Notes under the pieces: model-generated
What the model saw: only the letters and a program-made list of their open reading frames with translations
Told to the model about the DNA's origin: nothing
Databases searched by the model: none
From: Methylobacterium sp. GXS13
Lineage (GTDB): Bacteria; Pseudomonadota; Alphaproteobacteria; Rhizobiales; Beijerinckiaceae
Reading direction: 5' to 3'
Assembly (NCBI RefSeq): GCF_001455965.1
Contig: NZ_LKKO01000053.1
Span: 1-39,619 of the forward strand
Length of the DNA stretch: 39,619 nucleotides
Translations under genes and position numbers: made by a program
Shown: one piece after another, positions 7,873 to 17,003 of the stretch
Position numbering within the stretch: position 1 is the stretch's first letter
Layout of the letters: every line of letters begins with the position of its first letter

Positions 7873-9048
7873 ATGACTTCGACCGGCCCGGACCATCCGA
7901 CCCGCGACGCGGGCTTCGGGATCTACCTGCACTGGCCCTTCTGCGCCGCGAAGTGCCCGTATTGCGACTTCAACAGCCATGTCCGGCACGCCGGCGTGGA
8001 CCAGCCGCGCTTCCTCGACGCCTTCCGGGCCGAGATCGCCCACACCCTCGCACGCACGCCCGGCCGCATTGTCACCAGCATCTTTCTCGGCGGCGGTACC
8101 CCCTCGCTGATGGAGCCCGCGACGGTGGCGGGGCTGCTCGACGCGGTGGCGGGGCATTGGGCGATGGCGCCCGATGTCGAGATTACGCTCGAGGCCAACC
8201 CGTCGAGCGTCGAGGCTGGCCGCTTCCGCGGCTACCGTGCCGCCGGGGTCAACCGAGTCTCCCTCGGGGTGCAGGCGTTCGACGACGCCTCACTGAAGAA
8301 GCTCGGCCGCCTGCATAATGCCGCGGAGGCGTTCGCGGCGATCGGGATCGCGCAGGCCGTGTTCGAGCGGACCTCCTTCGATCTGATCTATGCCCGGCCC
8401 GACCAGACTCCCGCCCAATGGCGGGCCGAACTGACTGCGGCGCTGGCGCGCGCCGCCGAACACCTGTCGCTTTATCAGCTCACCATCGAGCCCGGCACGC
8501 CGTTCCACGGTCTTGCTGCCGCCGGCAAGCTCATCACGCCGGACGACGAAGCCGGTCGAATCCTCTATGATGTGACCCAGGACGTCTGCGGTCAGGCCGG
8601 CCTGCCGGCCTACGAAATTTCCAACCACGCCCGGCCCGGTGCTGAATCCCGGCACAACCTGCTCTACTGGCGCTACGGCGAATATGCCGGCATCGGTCCC
8701 GGCGCGCATGGCCGGCTGGTGACGCCGGAGGGACGGATCGGCACCATCACCGAACGGGGCCCGGAGGCCTGGCTGGAGCAGGTCGAGCGCGACGGCCACG
8801 GCATCGTCGAGACCGAGACGCTCTCGGCCGCCGACCAGGCCGACGAGTTCCTGGTGATGGGGCTGCGGCTCGCCGAGGGGATCGATCCCGAGCGCTACGC
8901 CGCCCTGAAGGGCCGGGCGTTGAACGGCAATCGCATCGGCATGCTGGTGGGCGACGGCTTGCTGCATCGCCTGCCCGGCGGCCGGATCGCCGCCACGCCC
9001 CGCGGGGCGCCGGTGCTCAACGCCCTGGTGGCCGAGCTGGCCGCCTGA
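7873..9048 (+). CDS. hemW: Radical SAM heme chaperone HemW (HemN-like)
   Basis: A 391-aa radical SAM protein. It carries the CxxxCxxC cluster motif early (CAAKCPYCDF), the SAM-binding FLGGGTPSLM, EITLEANP, and the C-terminal half signature YEISNHARPG with SRHNLLYWRYGEYAGIGPGA. The absence of the HemN N-terminal extension and this C-terminal signature favour HemW, a heme-transfer protein, over coproporphyrinogen III dehydrogenase; annotations often confuse the two. ATG 7873 is chosen because family sequence starts right after it; the ribosome binding site is weak. It is the last gene of the rph-rdgB-hemW operon and is followed by a long inverted repeat. Confidence 0.95.
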   Translation: MTSTGPDHPTRDAGFGIYLHWPFCAAKCPYCDFNSHVRHAGVDQPRFLDAFRAEIAHTLARTPGRIVTSIFLGGGTPSLMEPATVAGLLDAVAGHWAMAPDVEITLEANPSSVEAGRFRGYRAAGVNRVSLGVQAFDDASLKKLGRLHNAAEAFAAIGIAQAVFERTSFDLIYARPDQTPAQWRAELTAALARAAEHLSLYQLTIEPGTPFHGLAAAGKLITPDDEAGRILYDVTQDVCGQAGLPAYEISNHARPGAESRHNLLYWRYGEYAGIGPGAHGRLVTPEGRIGTITERGPEAWLEQVERDGHGIVETETLSAADQADEFLVMGLRLAEGIDPERYAALKGRALNGNRIGMLVGDGLLHRLPGGRIAATPRGAPVLNALVAELAA

Positions 9049-9052
9049 CTGA

Positions 9053-9130
9053 GAGCGCCTCACGAAACGCCCGATCACCGGGCATTCCCCTCTGCCCGAG
9101 ATAGCGCTGAGGGCGTTTTGTGAGAGGCTC
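9053..9130. terminator. Long imperfect inverted repeat between hemW and the convergent lipoprotein gene
   Basis: Arms 9053-9072 and 9111-9130 pair at 17 of 20 positions (left arm begins GAGCGCCTCACG, right arm ends TTGTGAGAGGCTC). The intervening 38 bp contain a smaller CCCGATCACCGGG dyad. It sits between two convergent genes, and the right arm touches the lipoprotein gene's stop codon (9130-9132), so it probably ends transcription from both sides. Confidence 0.6.
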
Positions 9131-10416
9131 TAGGTACCGGGCTTGGCCAGGACGCGCGGCGCCGGGCTGACCACGGTCGCGGCGTTGTTGCGGATCTCGT
9201 AGACCGCCAGGGATCGGTCGCTCAGACCCTCCGGCCGAAAGCGGAACGTGCCGTCCGTTCCGGCGAAGCCCGATGGATTGGTGAGCGTCGTCTCCGCGAA
9301 GCGCTGTGAGCCGTATTGCCGGGTCAGTGCCGCCGAAAGCATTACCCCGTCGTACGCGAGCGAGGCGACACGCGGCGGCACCGCGCCGAACCGGGCCTGA
9401 TAGCGGCCACTGAAATTGGAAAAGCCGTTCCTGTCCGGCGAGGCGAACCGTCCGCCCTGGAGCGCCGGCAGTGCGAACAGGGCCGGCTCGTTCCAAAGGG
9501 CCGTACCGATCGGCCGGACCCGGGCCGGGTTGTAGCGGGCCTTGATCAGCGCTGCGGCGACCGCCGGCATGGCATCGGCTGTTTCCGGAATGAACAATGC
9601 GTCGGCCGTGGCGCCGGACCCGGTGATCACCCGAGCAAGCCGCTCCACCGCCGGCGCCGGCGCACCGGACGGATAGCGCTCGACTGCCGCGACCCGGGCA
9701 CCCTTGCGCGCGACCGCCTCGCGAAACTCCGCTTCGACGGCATTGCCGTAGGCGGTCTCAGGAATCAGCGCCGCGAACGAGCGCCGGCCGTCGGCCACGG
9801 ATTCGTCGATGATCCGGTCGACCTCGGGCTGCGGCAGGAAGCTGAGGAGATAGACGCCCCGCGCCGCCACGGAGGCGTCCGTCGAGAATCCGATGACCGG
9901 CTTGCCGGCGGCCCTGGCCGGCACGGCGGCGGCCTGGACATTGGCGGCGAAGACCGGGCCGAGCACGATGTCGGCTCCCTGCTTCAGGGCGTCCTGGGTT
10001 GCGTCCCGGGCACCGTCGGGGCTGCCGCGATCGTCCTCGACCAGGATGGTCAGGTCCGGCTGCTGCGCCTCGTCGTAGGCAAGTTGCGCAGCGTTGCGCA
10101 TGGCGTTGCCGACTGCGACGCCCGTGCCGCTCAGCGGCAGAACCAGCGCCACCTTCGCGGCGCCGGAGCCGATGCGGTTGCCGCCCGATGCGGCCGGGGT
10201 CGGGGAAGCGGTCGGAGCGCCCGCCGCAGGCGCCGGGTCGACGGCCAGCGGCACGTCCGCCGGTGGCGACAACTCGGCCCGGGGCGGGGAACCCCGCCGC
10301 GCCCAGCGCCCGTCCCCGAAACCACCGACGCAGCCGCCCAGCGCCACTACGCTGAGGACGGCGGTCAGGGCGGCGACGCGCATGAAACGGTCCCGCCGAC
10401 ACTTCGGACGCGCCAT
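9130..10416 (-). CDS. LppC/LpoA-family lipoprotein (penicillin-binding protein activator)
   Basis: A 428-aa exported lipoprotein: basic N-terminus, hydrophobic segment and lipobox ending in LGGC (Cys29), then a Pro/Ala-rich linker and a periplasmic-binding-protein fold starting with KVALVLPLSGTGVAVGNAMR. Further family blocks are GADIVLGPVFAANVQAAA, KPVIGFSTDASVA, GVYLLSFLPQPEVDRI, and VASLAYDGVMLSAAL. The fold is that of LpoA's C-terminal domain, which activates PBP1A in enterobacteria; ABC-type amino-acid binding proteins share it, so the role in peptidoglycan synthesis is inference. ATG 10416 is chosen because AAGGAG stands 8 bp upstream; Met12 has no such site. It is divergent from rsmI, as in many proteobacteria. 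Confidence 0.9.
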   Translation of the reverse strand: MARPKCRRDRFMRVAALTAVLSVVALGGCVGGFGDGRWARRGSPPRAELSPPADVPLAVDPAPAAGAPTASPTPAASGGNRIGSGAAKVALVLPLSGTGVAVGNAMRNAAQLAYDEAQQPDLTILVEDDRGSPDGARDATQDALKQGADIVLGPVFAANVQAAAVPARAAGKPVIGFSTDASVAARGVYLLSFLPQPEVDRIIDESVADGRRSFAALIPETAYGNAVEAEFREAVARKGARVAAVERYPSGAPAPAVERLARVITGSGATADALFIPETADAMPAVAAALIKARYNPARVRPIGTALWNEPALFALPALQGGRFASPDRNGFSNFSGRYQARFGAVPPRVASLAYDGVMLSAALTRQYGSQRFAETTLTNPSGFAGTDGTFRFRPEGLSDRSLAVYEIRNNAATVVSPAPRVLAKPGT

Positions 10417-10552
10417 GGCGCGATCTCCTTCGGGCAGGCATGGTCAACCTGACCGGGCGGTTTTCAAATGTAAACGCACCGAGGCCGAGTTGCCCCCCGG
10501 TCTCGCCGCACAGCCGCGACGCGAGGCGCGTAGTGTGGCAAGATCGCCCGCG

Positions 10553-11527
10553 ATGACACGTCGATTCGATGACCCGGGGTCTCCGATCTCAACCAAGCCC
10601 ACGTCTCACAAGTCGGGAGCGGACCGCCCGCGGAACACGACCTTCACGGCGTTCGGCCTGGCCAGCGAGACCGAGCCGTTGCCGCCGGGGCTGCATATCG
10701 TGGCGACGCCGATCGGCAACCTGCGCGACATCACCATCCGCGCGCTCGCGACCCTGGCGGCGGCCGATGCCGTGTTGGCCGAGGACACGCGCGTGACCCG
10801 GACGCTGCTGGCGCATTACGGGATCACGACGCCGCTGCTCGCCTATCACGAGCATTCGAACGAGACCGTGCGCGACCGGATGGTGGCGCGGCTCCAGGCC
10901 GGCGAGGCCCTGGCCCTGGTCTCGGATGCTGGCACGCCGCTCGTGTCGGATCCCGGCTACAAGCTCGTCCAGGCGGCGATCGAGGCGGGGATCGCGATCA
11001 CGCCCGTGCCCGGGCCGTCCGCGGTTATGACAGCGCTCGTGGCGGCGGGCCTGCCGACCGACCGGTTCTTCTTCGAGGGCTTCCTGCCCCAGAAGGCCGG
11101 GGCGCGGCGTAACAGGCTCGAAGCGCTGATCCAGGTCCCGGGAACGCTGGTGCTCTTCGAGTCACCCCACCGTCTGCCGGAGATGCTCGCCGATGCCGCC
11201 GCCGTGCTCGGAGCGGACCGTCCGGCTGCGGTGACCCGGGAGCTGACCAAATTCTACGAGACGATCCGCCGGGACACGCTGGGCTCCCTGAGCGAACGCT
11301 TCGGCCAGGAGGGTGCGCCGAAGGGCGAGATCGTCGTCATCATCGGCGCCGCGACGACGCCGGATCGCCCGGCCGAAGGGGATGCCGCCCTCGACGGGTT
11401 GATCCGCAACGCCCTGGGGCGGCACTCGATCAAGGATGCGGCGAGCCTCGTCGCGGATGAGACGGGGCAGCCGCGTCGCGCCATCTACGCCCGGGCGCTG
11501 GTGCTGGCCCGGGAAAGCCAGGATTGA
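10553..11527 (+). CDS. rsmI: 16S rRNA (cytidine-1402 2'-O)-methyltransferase
   Basis: About 324 aa. RsmI methylates the ribose of C1402 in the ribosomal P-site using SAM. The family blocks are clear: GLHIVATPIGNLRDITIRAL, DAVLAEDTRVTRTLLAHYGI, YHEHNE-like YHEHSNETV, ALVSDAGTPLVSDPGYKLV, PGPSAVMTALVAAGLPTDRF, FFEGFLPQKAGAR and LVLFESPHRL. About 40 residues precede the family core; I chose ATG 10553 as the nearest reasonable start, with no strong ribosome binding site, so the exact start is uncertain. It is divergent from the LppC-type gene, and its TGA overlaps the TTG start of yraN. Confidence 0.95.
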   Translation: MTRRFDDPGSPISTKPTSHKSGADRPRNTTFTAFGLASETEPLPPGLHIVATPIGNLRDITIRALATLAAADAVLAEDTRVTRTLLAHYGITTPLLAYHEHSNETVRDRMVARLQAGEALALVSDAGTPLVSDPGYKLVQAAIEAGIAITPVPGPSAVMTALVAAGLPTDRFFFEGFLPQKAGARRNRLEALIQVPGTLVLFESPHRLPEMLADAAAVLGADRPAAVTRELTKFYETIRRDTLGSLSERFGQEGAPKGEIVVIIGAATTPDRPAEGDAALDGLIRNALGRHSIKDAASLVADETGQPRRAIYARALVLARESQD

Positions 11528-11913
11528 ACGGAACCGTGCCGGACCAAGCCTTGCGGCGCCGCGCCGCCTATCTGCGCGGACACCACGCCGAGTGGCTGGC
11601 GATGGCGGCCCTGTCGCTGAAGGGCTACTGGCCGATCGGGCGCCGGGTGAGCTTCGCCGGGGGCGAGATCGACCTGATCGTCCGCCGGCCGCGCACCATC
11701 GTGTTCGTCGAGGTGAAGGCCCGGTCCCGCCTGGATGATGCCCGCATGGCGATCGATGCGGCCAAGAGACGGCGCTTCTCCCGCGCAGTGCGGGCCTGGG
11801 TCGGGCGCAATCCCTGGTGCGCGGGGATGACCCTGCGCGCCGACGCGGTCTTCGTCGGCGCGGGCGAATGGCCGGTGCATCTGCCCGGCGTCTTCACCAT
11901 TGAAGGTTTGTAG
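11524..11913 (+). CDS. yraN: UPF0102 family protein YraN (endonuclease-like fold)
   Basis: A 129-aa protein with the UPF0102 pattern: RRAAYLRGHHAEWLAMAAL, then the nuclease-like core GGEIDLIVRRPRTIVFVEVKAR. The family has a restriction-endonuclease-like fold, but its biological role is not settled. The proposed TTG start at 11524 overlaps the rsmI stop (TTGA), which implies translational coupling; GTG at 11536 is an alternative. The rsmI-yraN pairing is common in alphaproteobacteria. It ends 9 bp before a convergent response regulator gene. Confidence 0.93.
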   Translation: MNGTVPDQALRRRAAYLRGHHAEWLAMAALSLKGYWPIGRRVSFAGGEIDLIVRRPRTIVFVEVKARSRLDDARMAIDAAKRRRFSRAVRAWVGRNPWCAGMTLRADAVFVGAGEWPVHLPGVFTIEGL

Positions 11914-11922
11914 ACCGCTCGT

Positions 11923-12312
11923 TCAGGCCCGCGCGGCGCGGATCGCGCCGATCAGGGTGCGCTTGAGATCGGCCTGGCTGAACGGCTTCTGCACCACCGG
12001 CCGGTCGCGGAACGGCTCACGGATACCGGCGCCGCCGTACCCCGTGGAGAACACGAGCGGCAGGTTGCGCTGCACGATCGCCTCGGCGACCGGATAGATC
12101 GGTTCGCCCGCGACGTTCACGTCGAGGATCGCGATCTCGAACGTCTCCTGCGACGCCATTTCGAGGGCGGTCGACAGGCGTGCAGCCGGGCCGACCACGG
12201 CGCAGCCGAAGTCGAGCAGCATGTCCTCGAGCAGCATCGAGATCGCGGCTTCGTCTTCGACGACGAGCACGCGGACGCCGGTCAGGATGTCATCGTTGGG
12301 GTCAGCAGTCAC
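11923..12312 (-). CDS. Single-domain response regulator
   Basis: A 129-aa receiver domain with no output domain. Key residues are in place: acidic pair E19/D20 (LVVEDE), phosphoacceptor D64 (AILDVN), T90 (FSTGYG) and K109 (VQKPF). It resembles the stand-alone receivers common in Methylobacterium and Rhizobiales, which often work in phosphorelays with HWE-type histidine kinases (family knowledge; no kinase is near). GTG 12312 is chosen because AAGGGAAG lies upstream and the protein starts just before the receiver core; the frame runs on upstream to 12417 without family sequence. It is convergent with yraN. Confidence 0.9.
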   Translation of the reverse strand: MTADPNDDILTGVRVLVVEDEAAISMLLEDMLLDFGCAVVGPAARLSTALEMASQETFEIAILDVNVAGEPIYPVAEAIVQRNLPLVFSTGYGGAGIREPFRDRPVVQKPFSQADLKRTLIGAIRAARA

Positions 12313-12515
12313 GCCGGGCCGTCTTCCCTTCGATCGCCCCCGTACCGGGGATCTTGCCGTGCAATTGGTTCGCCTCGCGAGCCGAGAGAGCAGCGCTTGG
12401 GGGCGCCGAGGCGGCATCGCCAGGCGGTCCGCGAGACCACCCGTGGCGTCGCCCGGAATACCGGACGTGTCAAGCGTTCGCCTGCCGTTCCCGGGCGAAT
12501 GACCGGCTTGATGTT

Positions 12516-12542
12516 AACCGGCGATACATTTTTGCCGGTTTT
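12516..12542. terminator. Possible weak terminator hairpin downstream of the L,D-transpeptidase gene
   Basis: A 7-bp inverted repeat AACCGGC / GCCGGTT with an 11-base AT-rich loop, 37 bp after the minus-strand transpeptidase stop. The T-run (12539-12542) is on the plus strand, so it fits poorly as a canonical terminator for the minus-strand gene. Confidence 0.3.
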
Positions 12543-12579
12543 CGGGTCTTCCCGGGCCAGAACGATTGGCGACGCCGGC

Positions 12580-13683
12580 TCAATCGTCCTTGAACGAGAC
12601 CTTTGCACCCCGGGTCACGTGCGCTGCCAAATCGCGCGCGTTCCAGTTGGTCAGCCGGATGCAGCCGTGGGACTCGGTCTTGCCGACCTTCTCGGGTTCA
12701 GGGGTCCCGTGGATGCCGTAGCTGGGGATCGCAAGATCGATCCAGACCAGGCCGACCGGGTTATTCGGCCCGGGCTTGATCGAGAATTTCTGCTTGGTCT
12801 TCACGCCCTTGAAGGCATATTTCGGATTGTAGGTGTAGTCGGGGTCGAAGGCGACGCCCTTGACCTTGGTCTCGCCACTCGGCGCCGGCTTCTCGGTGCT
12901 GCCGATCGAGGCCGGATAATAGCCGAGCAGCTTGCCGTCGGCTCCGAAGGCGCGCACGTCGCGGCTGGTCTTGTCGACCTCGATCCGCTCGACCTTAGGC
13001 TCCTGCGGCAGGTCTTTGCTCTTCGGCTTGTCCGTGCCCATCGGATCCACCGCCGCCACCGTGATCGACGTACCGGCCTTGTCGAGGGGCTTGTCGGGGT
13101 TGAGCGCGCTGACGAGGTCGCGGCTCATATGGAAGCGCTCCGCCAGCATCTCCCGCGGGTTGGTGTAGCCGAGTTCCTTGAGATCGGCCTGCGCCTCCAT
13201 CTTCGGCGGGATCTTGTCCACGTAGGGGCCGGACGCGTCGGCGTCGGTGATCGCGTAGTCGGATACGGCCGGCTTGTCGCTCGTGGCCTGGAGCTTGTCC
13301 CAGAGCTCGGGGGTCAGATCCTGGGTGGCCGGCAGGCCCTGGGCTACCGCGAACGCCGAGAGCGCGCGCTGGTAGTTCTCGCCCTTCAGTCCATCGATCG
13401 CGCCCGGAAAGAACCGCGCCCGATCGAGAAGAACCTGCGCCTTCACGATGAGCGGATCCGGCTTGGCGTCGGCGTTCTTGTTGGCGCCAGACTTCGCGGC
13501 GGACTTTTTGCCCTTCGCCGTCTTCTGGTCCGGCTTGTCGGACTCCGGTGGCTTGAAGGTCGCCGAGTTGATCGCATCGGCGGTGAGGGTCGGCCCCTTA
13601 TCGGGCTGCGCCGACGCCCCCGATGCCGTGAGGCCTAACGCCAGCAGAGCCGCGCAAACCGGCCGCGTGGATCTCTGCATCAT
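12580..13683 (-). CDS. L,D-transpeptidase (YkuD domain), exported
   Basis: A 367-aa secreted protein with an N-terminal signal peptide (to about residue 25, ending ASGASA), a Lys/Asp-rich linker, a peptidoglycan-binding-like repeat around 75-120 (ARFFPGAIDGLKGENYQRAL), and a C-terminal YkuD catalytic domain. The catalytic motif is complete: H325 in IHGT and SHGCIRLTNWNA with H339 and nucleophile C341. Such enzymes form 3-3 crosslinks or attach proteins to peptidoglycan in the periplasm. Upstream, on the same strand, is an extensin-like protein, which may make this a small cell-wall cluster (inference). Confidence 0.93.
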   Translation of the reverse strand: MMQRSTRPVCAALLALGLTASGASAQPDKGPTLTADAINSATFKPPESDKPDQKTAKGKKSAAKSGANKNADAKPDPLIVKAQVLLDRARFFPGAIDGLKGENYQRALSAFAVAQGLPATQDLTPELWDKLQATSDKPAVSDYAITDADASGPYVDKIPPKMEAQADLKELGYTNPREMLAERFHMSRDLVSALNPDKPLDKAGTSITVAAVDPMGTDKPKSKDLPQEPKVERIEVDKTSRDVRAFGADGKLLGYYPASIGSTEKPAPSGETKVKGVAFDPDYTYNPKYAFKGVKTKQKFSIKPGPNNPVGLVWIDLAIPSYGIHGTPEPEKVGKTESHGCIRLTNWNARDLAAHVTRGAKVSFKDD

Positions 13684-13765
13684 GGACGTTCAATTCTCCT
13701 GGAGCGGACGCGCTCCGGTCGCACAAGTAGCGAGAGTGCTTGAACGTTCCGCCGCCCGGCCCAGG

Positions 13766-14662
13766 CTATTCGCACAGGCGATGGCCGGCGTTGCGCTCGC
13801 GGTCATCGAAGTGAAAGTGGTTGGCGTGGGCCGCATTGGTTCCCGGACCCAGCACTGTCCGGAAGAAGCCGCAGGCCTTGCTGCGGACGCTGGCGAGGAA
13901 ATCCGCCTCCTCGGATCCCGCCGGCATCGCCTTGACCGGAATGCTGGCGCGCCCCGCGAACGCGAAGCCCATCACGTCGACGGCTGCCGCGAAGGCATGG
14001 TCGCTCAGCTTGGCGTCGACATCGTGGTTCTGCCCCCGGCAGACATAGGTGCCGCTAAGTTCGAGCCCGGTGAGCGGATGCTTGAGGGTCCGATCAGCCA
14101 CGACCTGTACCTCGGTGGCCCAGCGGGCGAACGATTCCGCGACCTGGCATGTGAGGGTCGCGCCCCCTGGCAGCGTGATGTCGTCGGCAAGCTTGGTCAC
14201 CTTTAGCGGCAGCGGTGCCGTGCACTGGCCCTCGGCGATGGGCGGCAGCGGCTCGAATGCGACGCCGAGGCGCTTGAGGCGTGTCCGGCAGGCGGTGTCG
14301 TCTGGCGGCGCGACCTTGAGGGCCAGGGCCGCTTCGCCCGAGAGTTCCGGCGGCCGCTCCGGCGGGGTCGGAGGAGGCGTCGGGATCTCGGGTTTTGGCG
14401 CTTCCGGTGCCGCCTCTTTCGCCGGCGGCGTCAGCTCCGCGGGCCGAACGGGTGGCGTCGGCTTCACAGCTTCGGAGAGGGGCGTCGGCTTCTGTTCCGG
14501 TGATTGCGGGGGCTTCAGTTCGCTCGGACGCTCCGGCGGAAGGGGCGGCGGCACCGGGACGGCCGGAGCCTCGACGGCGAACCCAGGCGCTGGAACTGCC
14601 GCCCAGAGACCGAGCGCGAGGGCGCGGGGTGCCAAGAAAAGCGTCGGTCGGCGGAGCGGCAT
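13766..14662 (-). CDS. Extensin-like family protein, exported
   Basis: About 298 aa with an N-terminal signal peptide (ending near FAVEAP), then roughly 90 residues of Pro/Glu-rich repeats (PPERP, PTPP) and a C-terminal extensin-like domain. The domain shows CRTRLKRLGVAFEPLPPI, EGQCTAPLPLKVTKL, a LTCQVAESFARW block, AVDVMGFAFA and ANHFHFD. Its HFHFD and DHAFAAAVDV features recall metal-dependent D-Ala-D-Ala peptidase-type folds, so a cell-wall hydrolase role is possible but unproven. I use ATG 14662, with GAGG 6-7 bp upstream and a proper signal peptide; an upstream in-frame ATG at 14722 is less likely. It is divergent from the M3 peptidase. Confidence 0.88.
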   Translation of the reverse strand: MPLRRPTLFLAPRALALGLWAAVPAPGFAVEAPAVPVPPPLPPERPSELKPPQSPEQKPTPLSEAVKPTPPVRPAELTPPAKEAAPEAPKPEIPTPPPTPPERPPELSGEAALALKVAPPDDTACRTRLKRLGVAFEPLPPIAEGQCTAPLPLKVTKLADDITLPGGATLTCQVAESFARWATEVQVVADRTLKHPLTGLELSGTYVCRGQNHDVDAKLSDHAFAAAVDVMGFAFAGRASIPVKAMPAGSEEADFLASVRSKACGFFRTVLGPGTNAAHANHFHFDDRERNAGHRLCE

Positions 14663-14843
14663 GGAACCTCGGAGGGCGGGCGCGGGCCGGGGGAAACGAA
14701 TGGAAGCGCATTCGGATCGCATCCGCCCGGTTGACGAAGCCTACGATCGGGCTTCTGTCTTCCGTCGAGCGGCCGCGGATACCATCTCCCGGTCCGGATG
14801 ACGGGCCGAACACCCGTCGGACTGACGTACCACCGAGGACCGA

Positions 14844-16919
14844 ATGCCGGATGTCGCCGATGCCGGGCTCCCGAGCCTGCCGCAGGACAACCCTTTCCGC
14901 GACGCGCAGTGGAGCACGCCCTTCGGCCTGCCGCCGTTCGAGCGCATCCAGCCCGAGCATTACATGCCCGCCTTCGAGGCGGCGCTCGCGGCCCACGATG
15001 CCGAAATCAGGGGTATCGCGTCCGAGACGGCGCCCGCGACCTTCACCAACACCGTCGCGGCGATGGAGCGGGCGGGCCAAGCCCTCGAAAGGGTGGCCGG
15101 CGTCTTCTACAACCTGTCCGGCAGCCACACGAACCCGGAGCTGCAGGCGATCGAGCGGACGATCGGCCCGAAACTCTCCCGGCACGGCAGCGCCATCTAC
15201 CTGAACCCGCAGCTCTGGGCGCGGATCTCGGCAGTCGAGGCCGAGGCGGAGGGTCTCGGGCCGGAGGAACGCCGGGTTCTCGACCGCTACCGCATCCGCT
15301 TCCGCCGCGCGGGCGCGGATCTCGCCCCGGACGACAAGGCGCGCATCGCCGAGATCGCCGCCCGGATGTCGGAGCTCGGCACGCAATTCAGCCAGAACCT
15401 GCTCGCCGACGAGAGCAGCTTCACCCTGCCGCTCACCAGCGAGGACGATCTCGCCGGCCTGCCGCCGTTCCTGCGCGCCGCCGCCGAGAACGCGGCCCGG
15501 GAGCGCGGGCTGGAGGGCCACGTCATCACCCTGTCCCGCTCGCTGATCGAGCCGTTCCTGGTGTTCTCGACTCGGCGCGACCTGCGCGAGAAGGCTTACG
15601 CGGCCTGGACCCGGCGCGGCGAGAATGGCGGCGCCACCGACAACCGGGCGATCATCGTCGAGATGGTCGGGCTGCGCGCCGAGCACGCGAGGCTGCTCGG
15701 CTTCGACAGCTTCGCGCATTTCAAGCTCGATGACACGATGGCGGCGAGCCCCGACGCCGCCATGGCGCTGCTGCGCGACGTCTGGACCCCGGCCCGGGCG
15801 CGGGCGGGCGAGGAGCGCGAGCGGCTTCAGGCGCTGGTCCAGCAGGAGGGCCACAATTTCTCGCTTCAGGCGCATGATTGGCGCCACTACACCGAGAAAC
15901 TGCGGCGGGCCGAGCACGACCTCGACGAGAGCGAGGTCAAGGCGTACCTCCCCCTCGACCGCATGATCCAGGCAGCCTTCGACACGGCCTCGCGTCTGTT
16001 CGGGCTGACCTTCGAGGAGCTGTCCGACGTGCCGCGCTACCACCCGGACGTACGCGTCTGGCGGGTGGGCAACGCGGACGGGTCCGAGGTCGGCCTGTTC
16101 CTGGGCGATTACTTCGCCCGGTCGTCCAAGCGCTCCGGCGCCTGGATGAGCGCGTTCCGCTCCCAGGAGCGCCTGAACGGCAGGGTCACGCCGGTCATCG
16201 TCAACGTGATGAACTTCGCCAAGGCCCCCGCCGGCGAGAGCGCGCTCCTGTCCTTCGACGACGCCCGCACCCTGTTCCACGAATTCGGCCACGCCCTGCA
16301 CGGGCTCCTGTCGGACGTGACCTACCCGCTGCTCTCCGGCACATCCGTGTCGCGCGACTTTGTCGAGTTGCCGTCGCAGCTCTACGAGCACTGGCTTGAG
16401 CAGCCGGAGGTATTACAGGCCCATGCCCGCCACCACCTGACCGGCGAGCCGATGCCCGACACGCTGCTGCGCAAGCTGCTCGCGGCCCGCACCTTCAACC
16501 AGGGTTTCGCCACGGTGGAATACACGGCCTCGGCGATCGTCGACATGACCCTGCACCTCTCGTCGGGCGGTGAATCCGGCCTCGACGTGCCAGCCTTCGA
16601 GGCCGACGCCCTCCAGCGGATCGGCATGCCGGCCGAGATCAGCATGCGGCATCGCTCGCCGCACTTCGCCCACATCTTCTCGGGCGACGGCTACGCCGCC
16701 GGCTATTACAGCTACCTCTGGTCCGAGGTGCTCGACGCCGACGCCTTCGACGCCTTCCGGGAGGCAGGCGACATCTTCGATCCGGAGACGGCGAAGCGCC
16801 TGCGCACCTTCGTGTACGGCGCCGGCAACCTGCGCGACCCGCGCGATGCCTACACGGCCTTCCGGGGTCGCATGCCGAGCATCGCGCCGCTTCTGAAGAA
16901 GCGTGGGCTAGCAGCCTGA
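14844..16919 (+). CDS. dcp: M3 family metallopeptidase, peptidyl-dipeptidase Dcp type
   Basis: A 691-aa zinc peptidase that trims dipeptides or short oligopeptides. The thimet-type zinc site is HEFGH with H479, E480 and H483, and the third ligand is E508 in FVELPSQ. Other family blocks are NPF near the start, FTNTVAAMERAG, SSKRSGAWMS, and a C-terminal YAAGYYSYLWSEVLDADAF. The length and N-terminus fit Dcp better than oligopeptidase A. No signal peptide is seen, so it is probably cytoplasmic. ATG 14844 has GAGGA 5 bp upstream. Confidence 0.95.
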   Translation: MPDVADAGLPSLPQDNPFRDAQWSTPFGLPPFERIQPEHYMPAFEAALAAHDAEIRGIASETAPATFTNTVAAMERAGQALERVAGVFYNLSGSHTNPELQAIERTIGPKLSRHGSAIYLNPQLWARISAVEAEAEGLGPEERRVLDRYRIRFRRAGADLAPDDKARIAEIAARMSELGTQFSQNLLADESSFTLPLTSEDDLAGLPPFLRAAAENAARERGLEGHVITLSRSLIEPFLVFSTRRDLREKAYAAWTRRGENGGATDNRAIIVEMVGLRAEHARLLGFDSFAHFKLDDTMAASPDAAMALLRDVWTPARARAGEERERLQALVQQEGHNFSLQAHDWRHYTEKLRRAEHDLDESEVKAYLPLDRMIQAAFDTASRLFGLTFEELSDVPRYHPDVRVWRVGNADGSEVGLFLGDYFARSSKRSGAWMSAFRSQERLNGRVTPVIVNVMNFAKAPAGESALLSFDDARTLFHEFGHALHGLLSDVTYPLLSGTSVSRDFVELPSQLYEHWLEQPEVLQAHARHHLTGEPMPDTLLRKLLAARTFNQGFATVEYTASAIVDMTLHLSSGGESGLDVPAFEADALQRIGMPAEISMRHRSPHFAHIFSGDGYAAGYYSYLWSEVLDADAFDAFREAGDIFDPETAKRLRTFVYGAGNLRDPRDAYTAFRGRMPSIAPLLKKRGLAA

Positions 16920-17003
16920 CCCGGCGATGGCCGGTAAGGGTTTCGTAAACAAACGTCCTTAACGAACGCTTGCGAGGATTCCCTGCAAGCGGAGTTGGGG
17001 GCG

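Noticed and set aside
14094..16391. A 765-aa minus-strand open frame across the extensin-like gene and the M3 peptidase gene
   Set aside because: It is antisense to the peptidase and out of frame with the extensin-like gene, both of which have complete family motifs.
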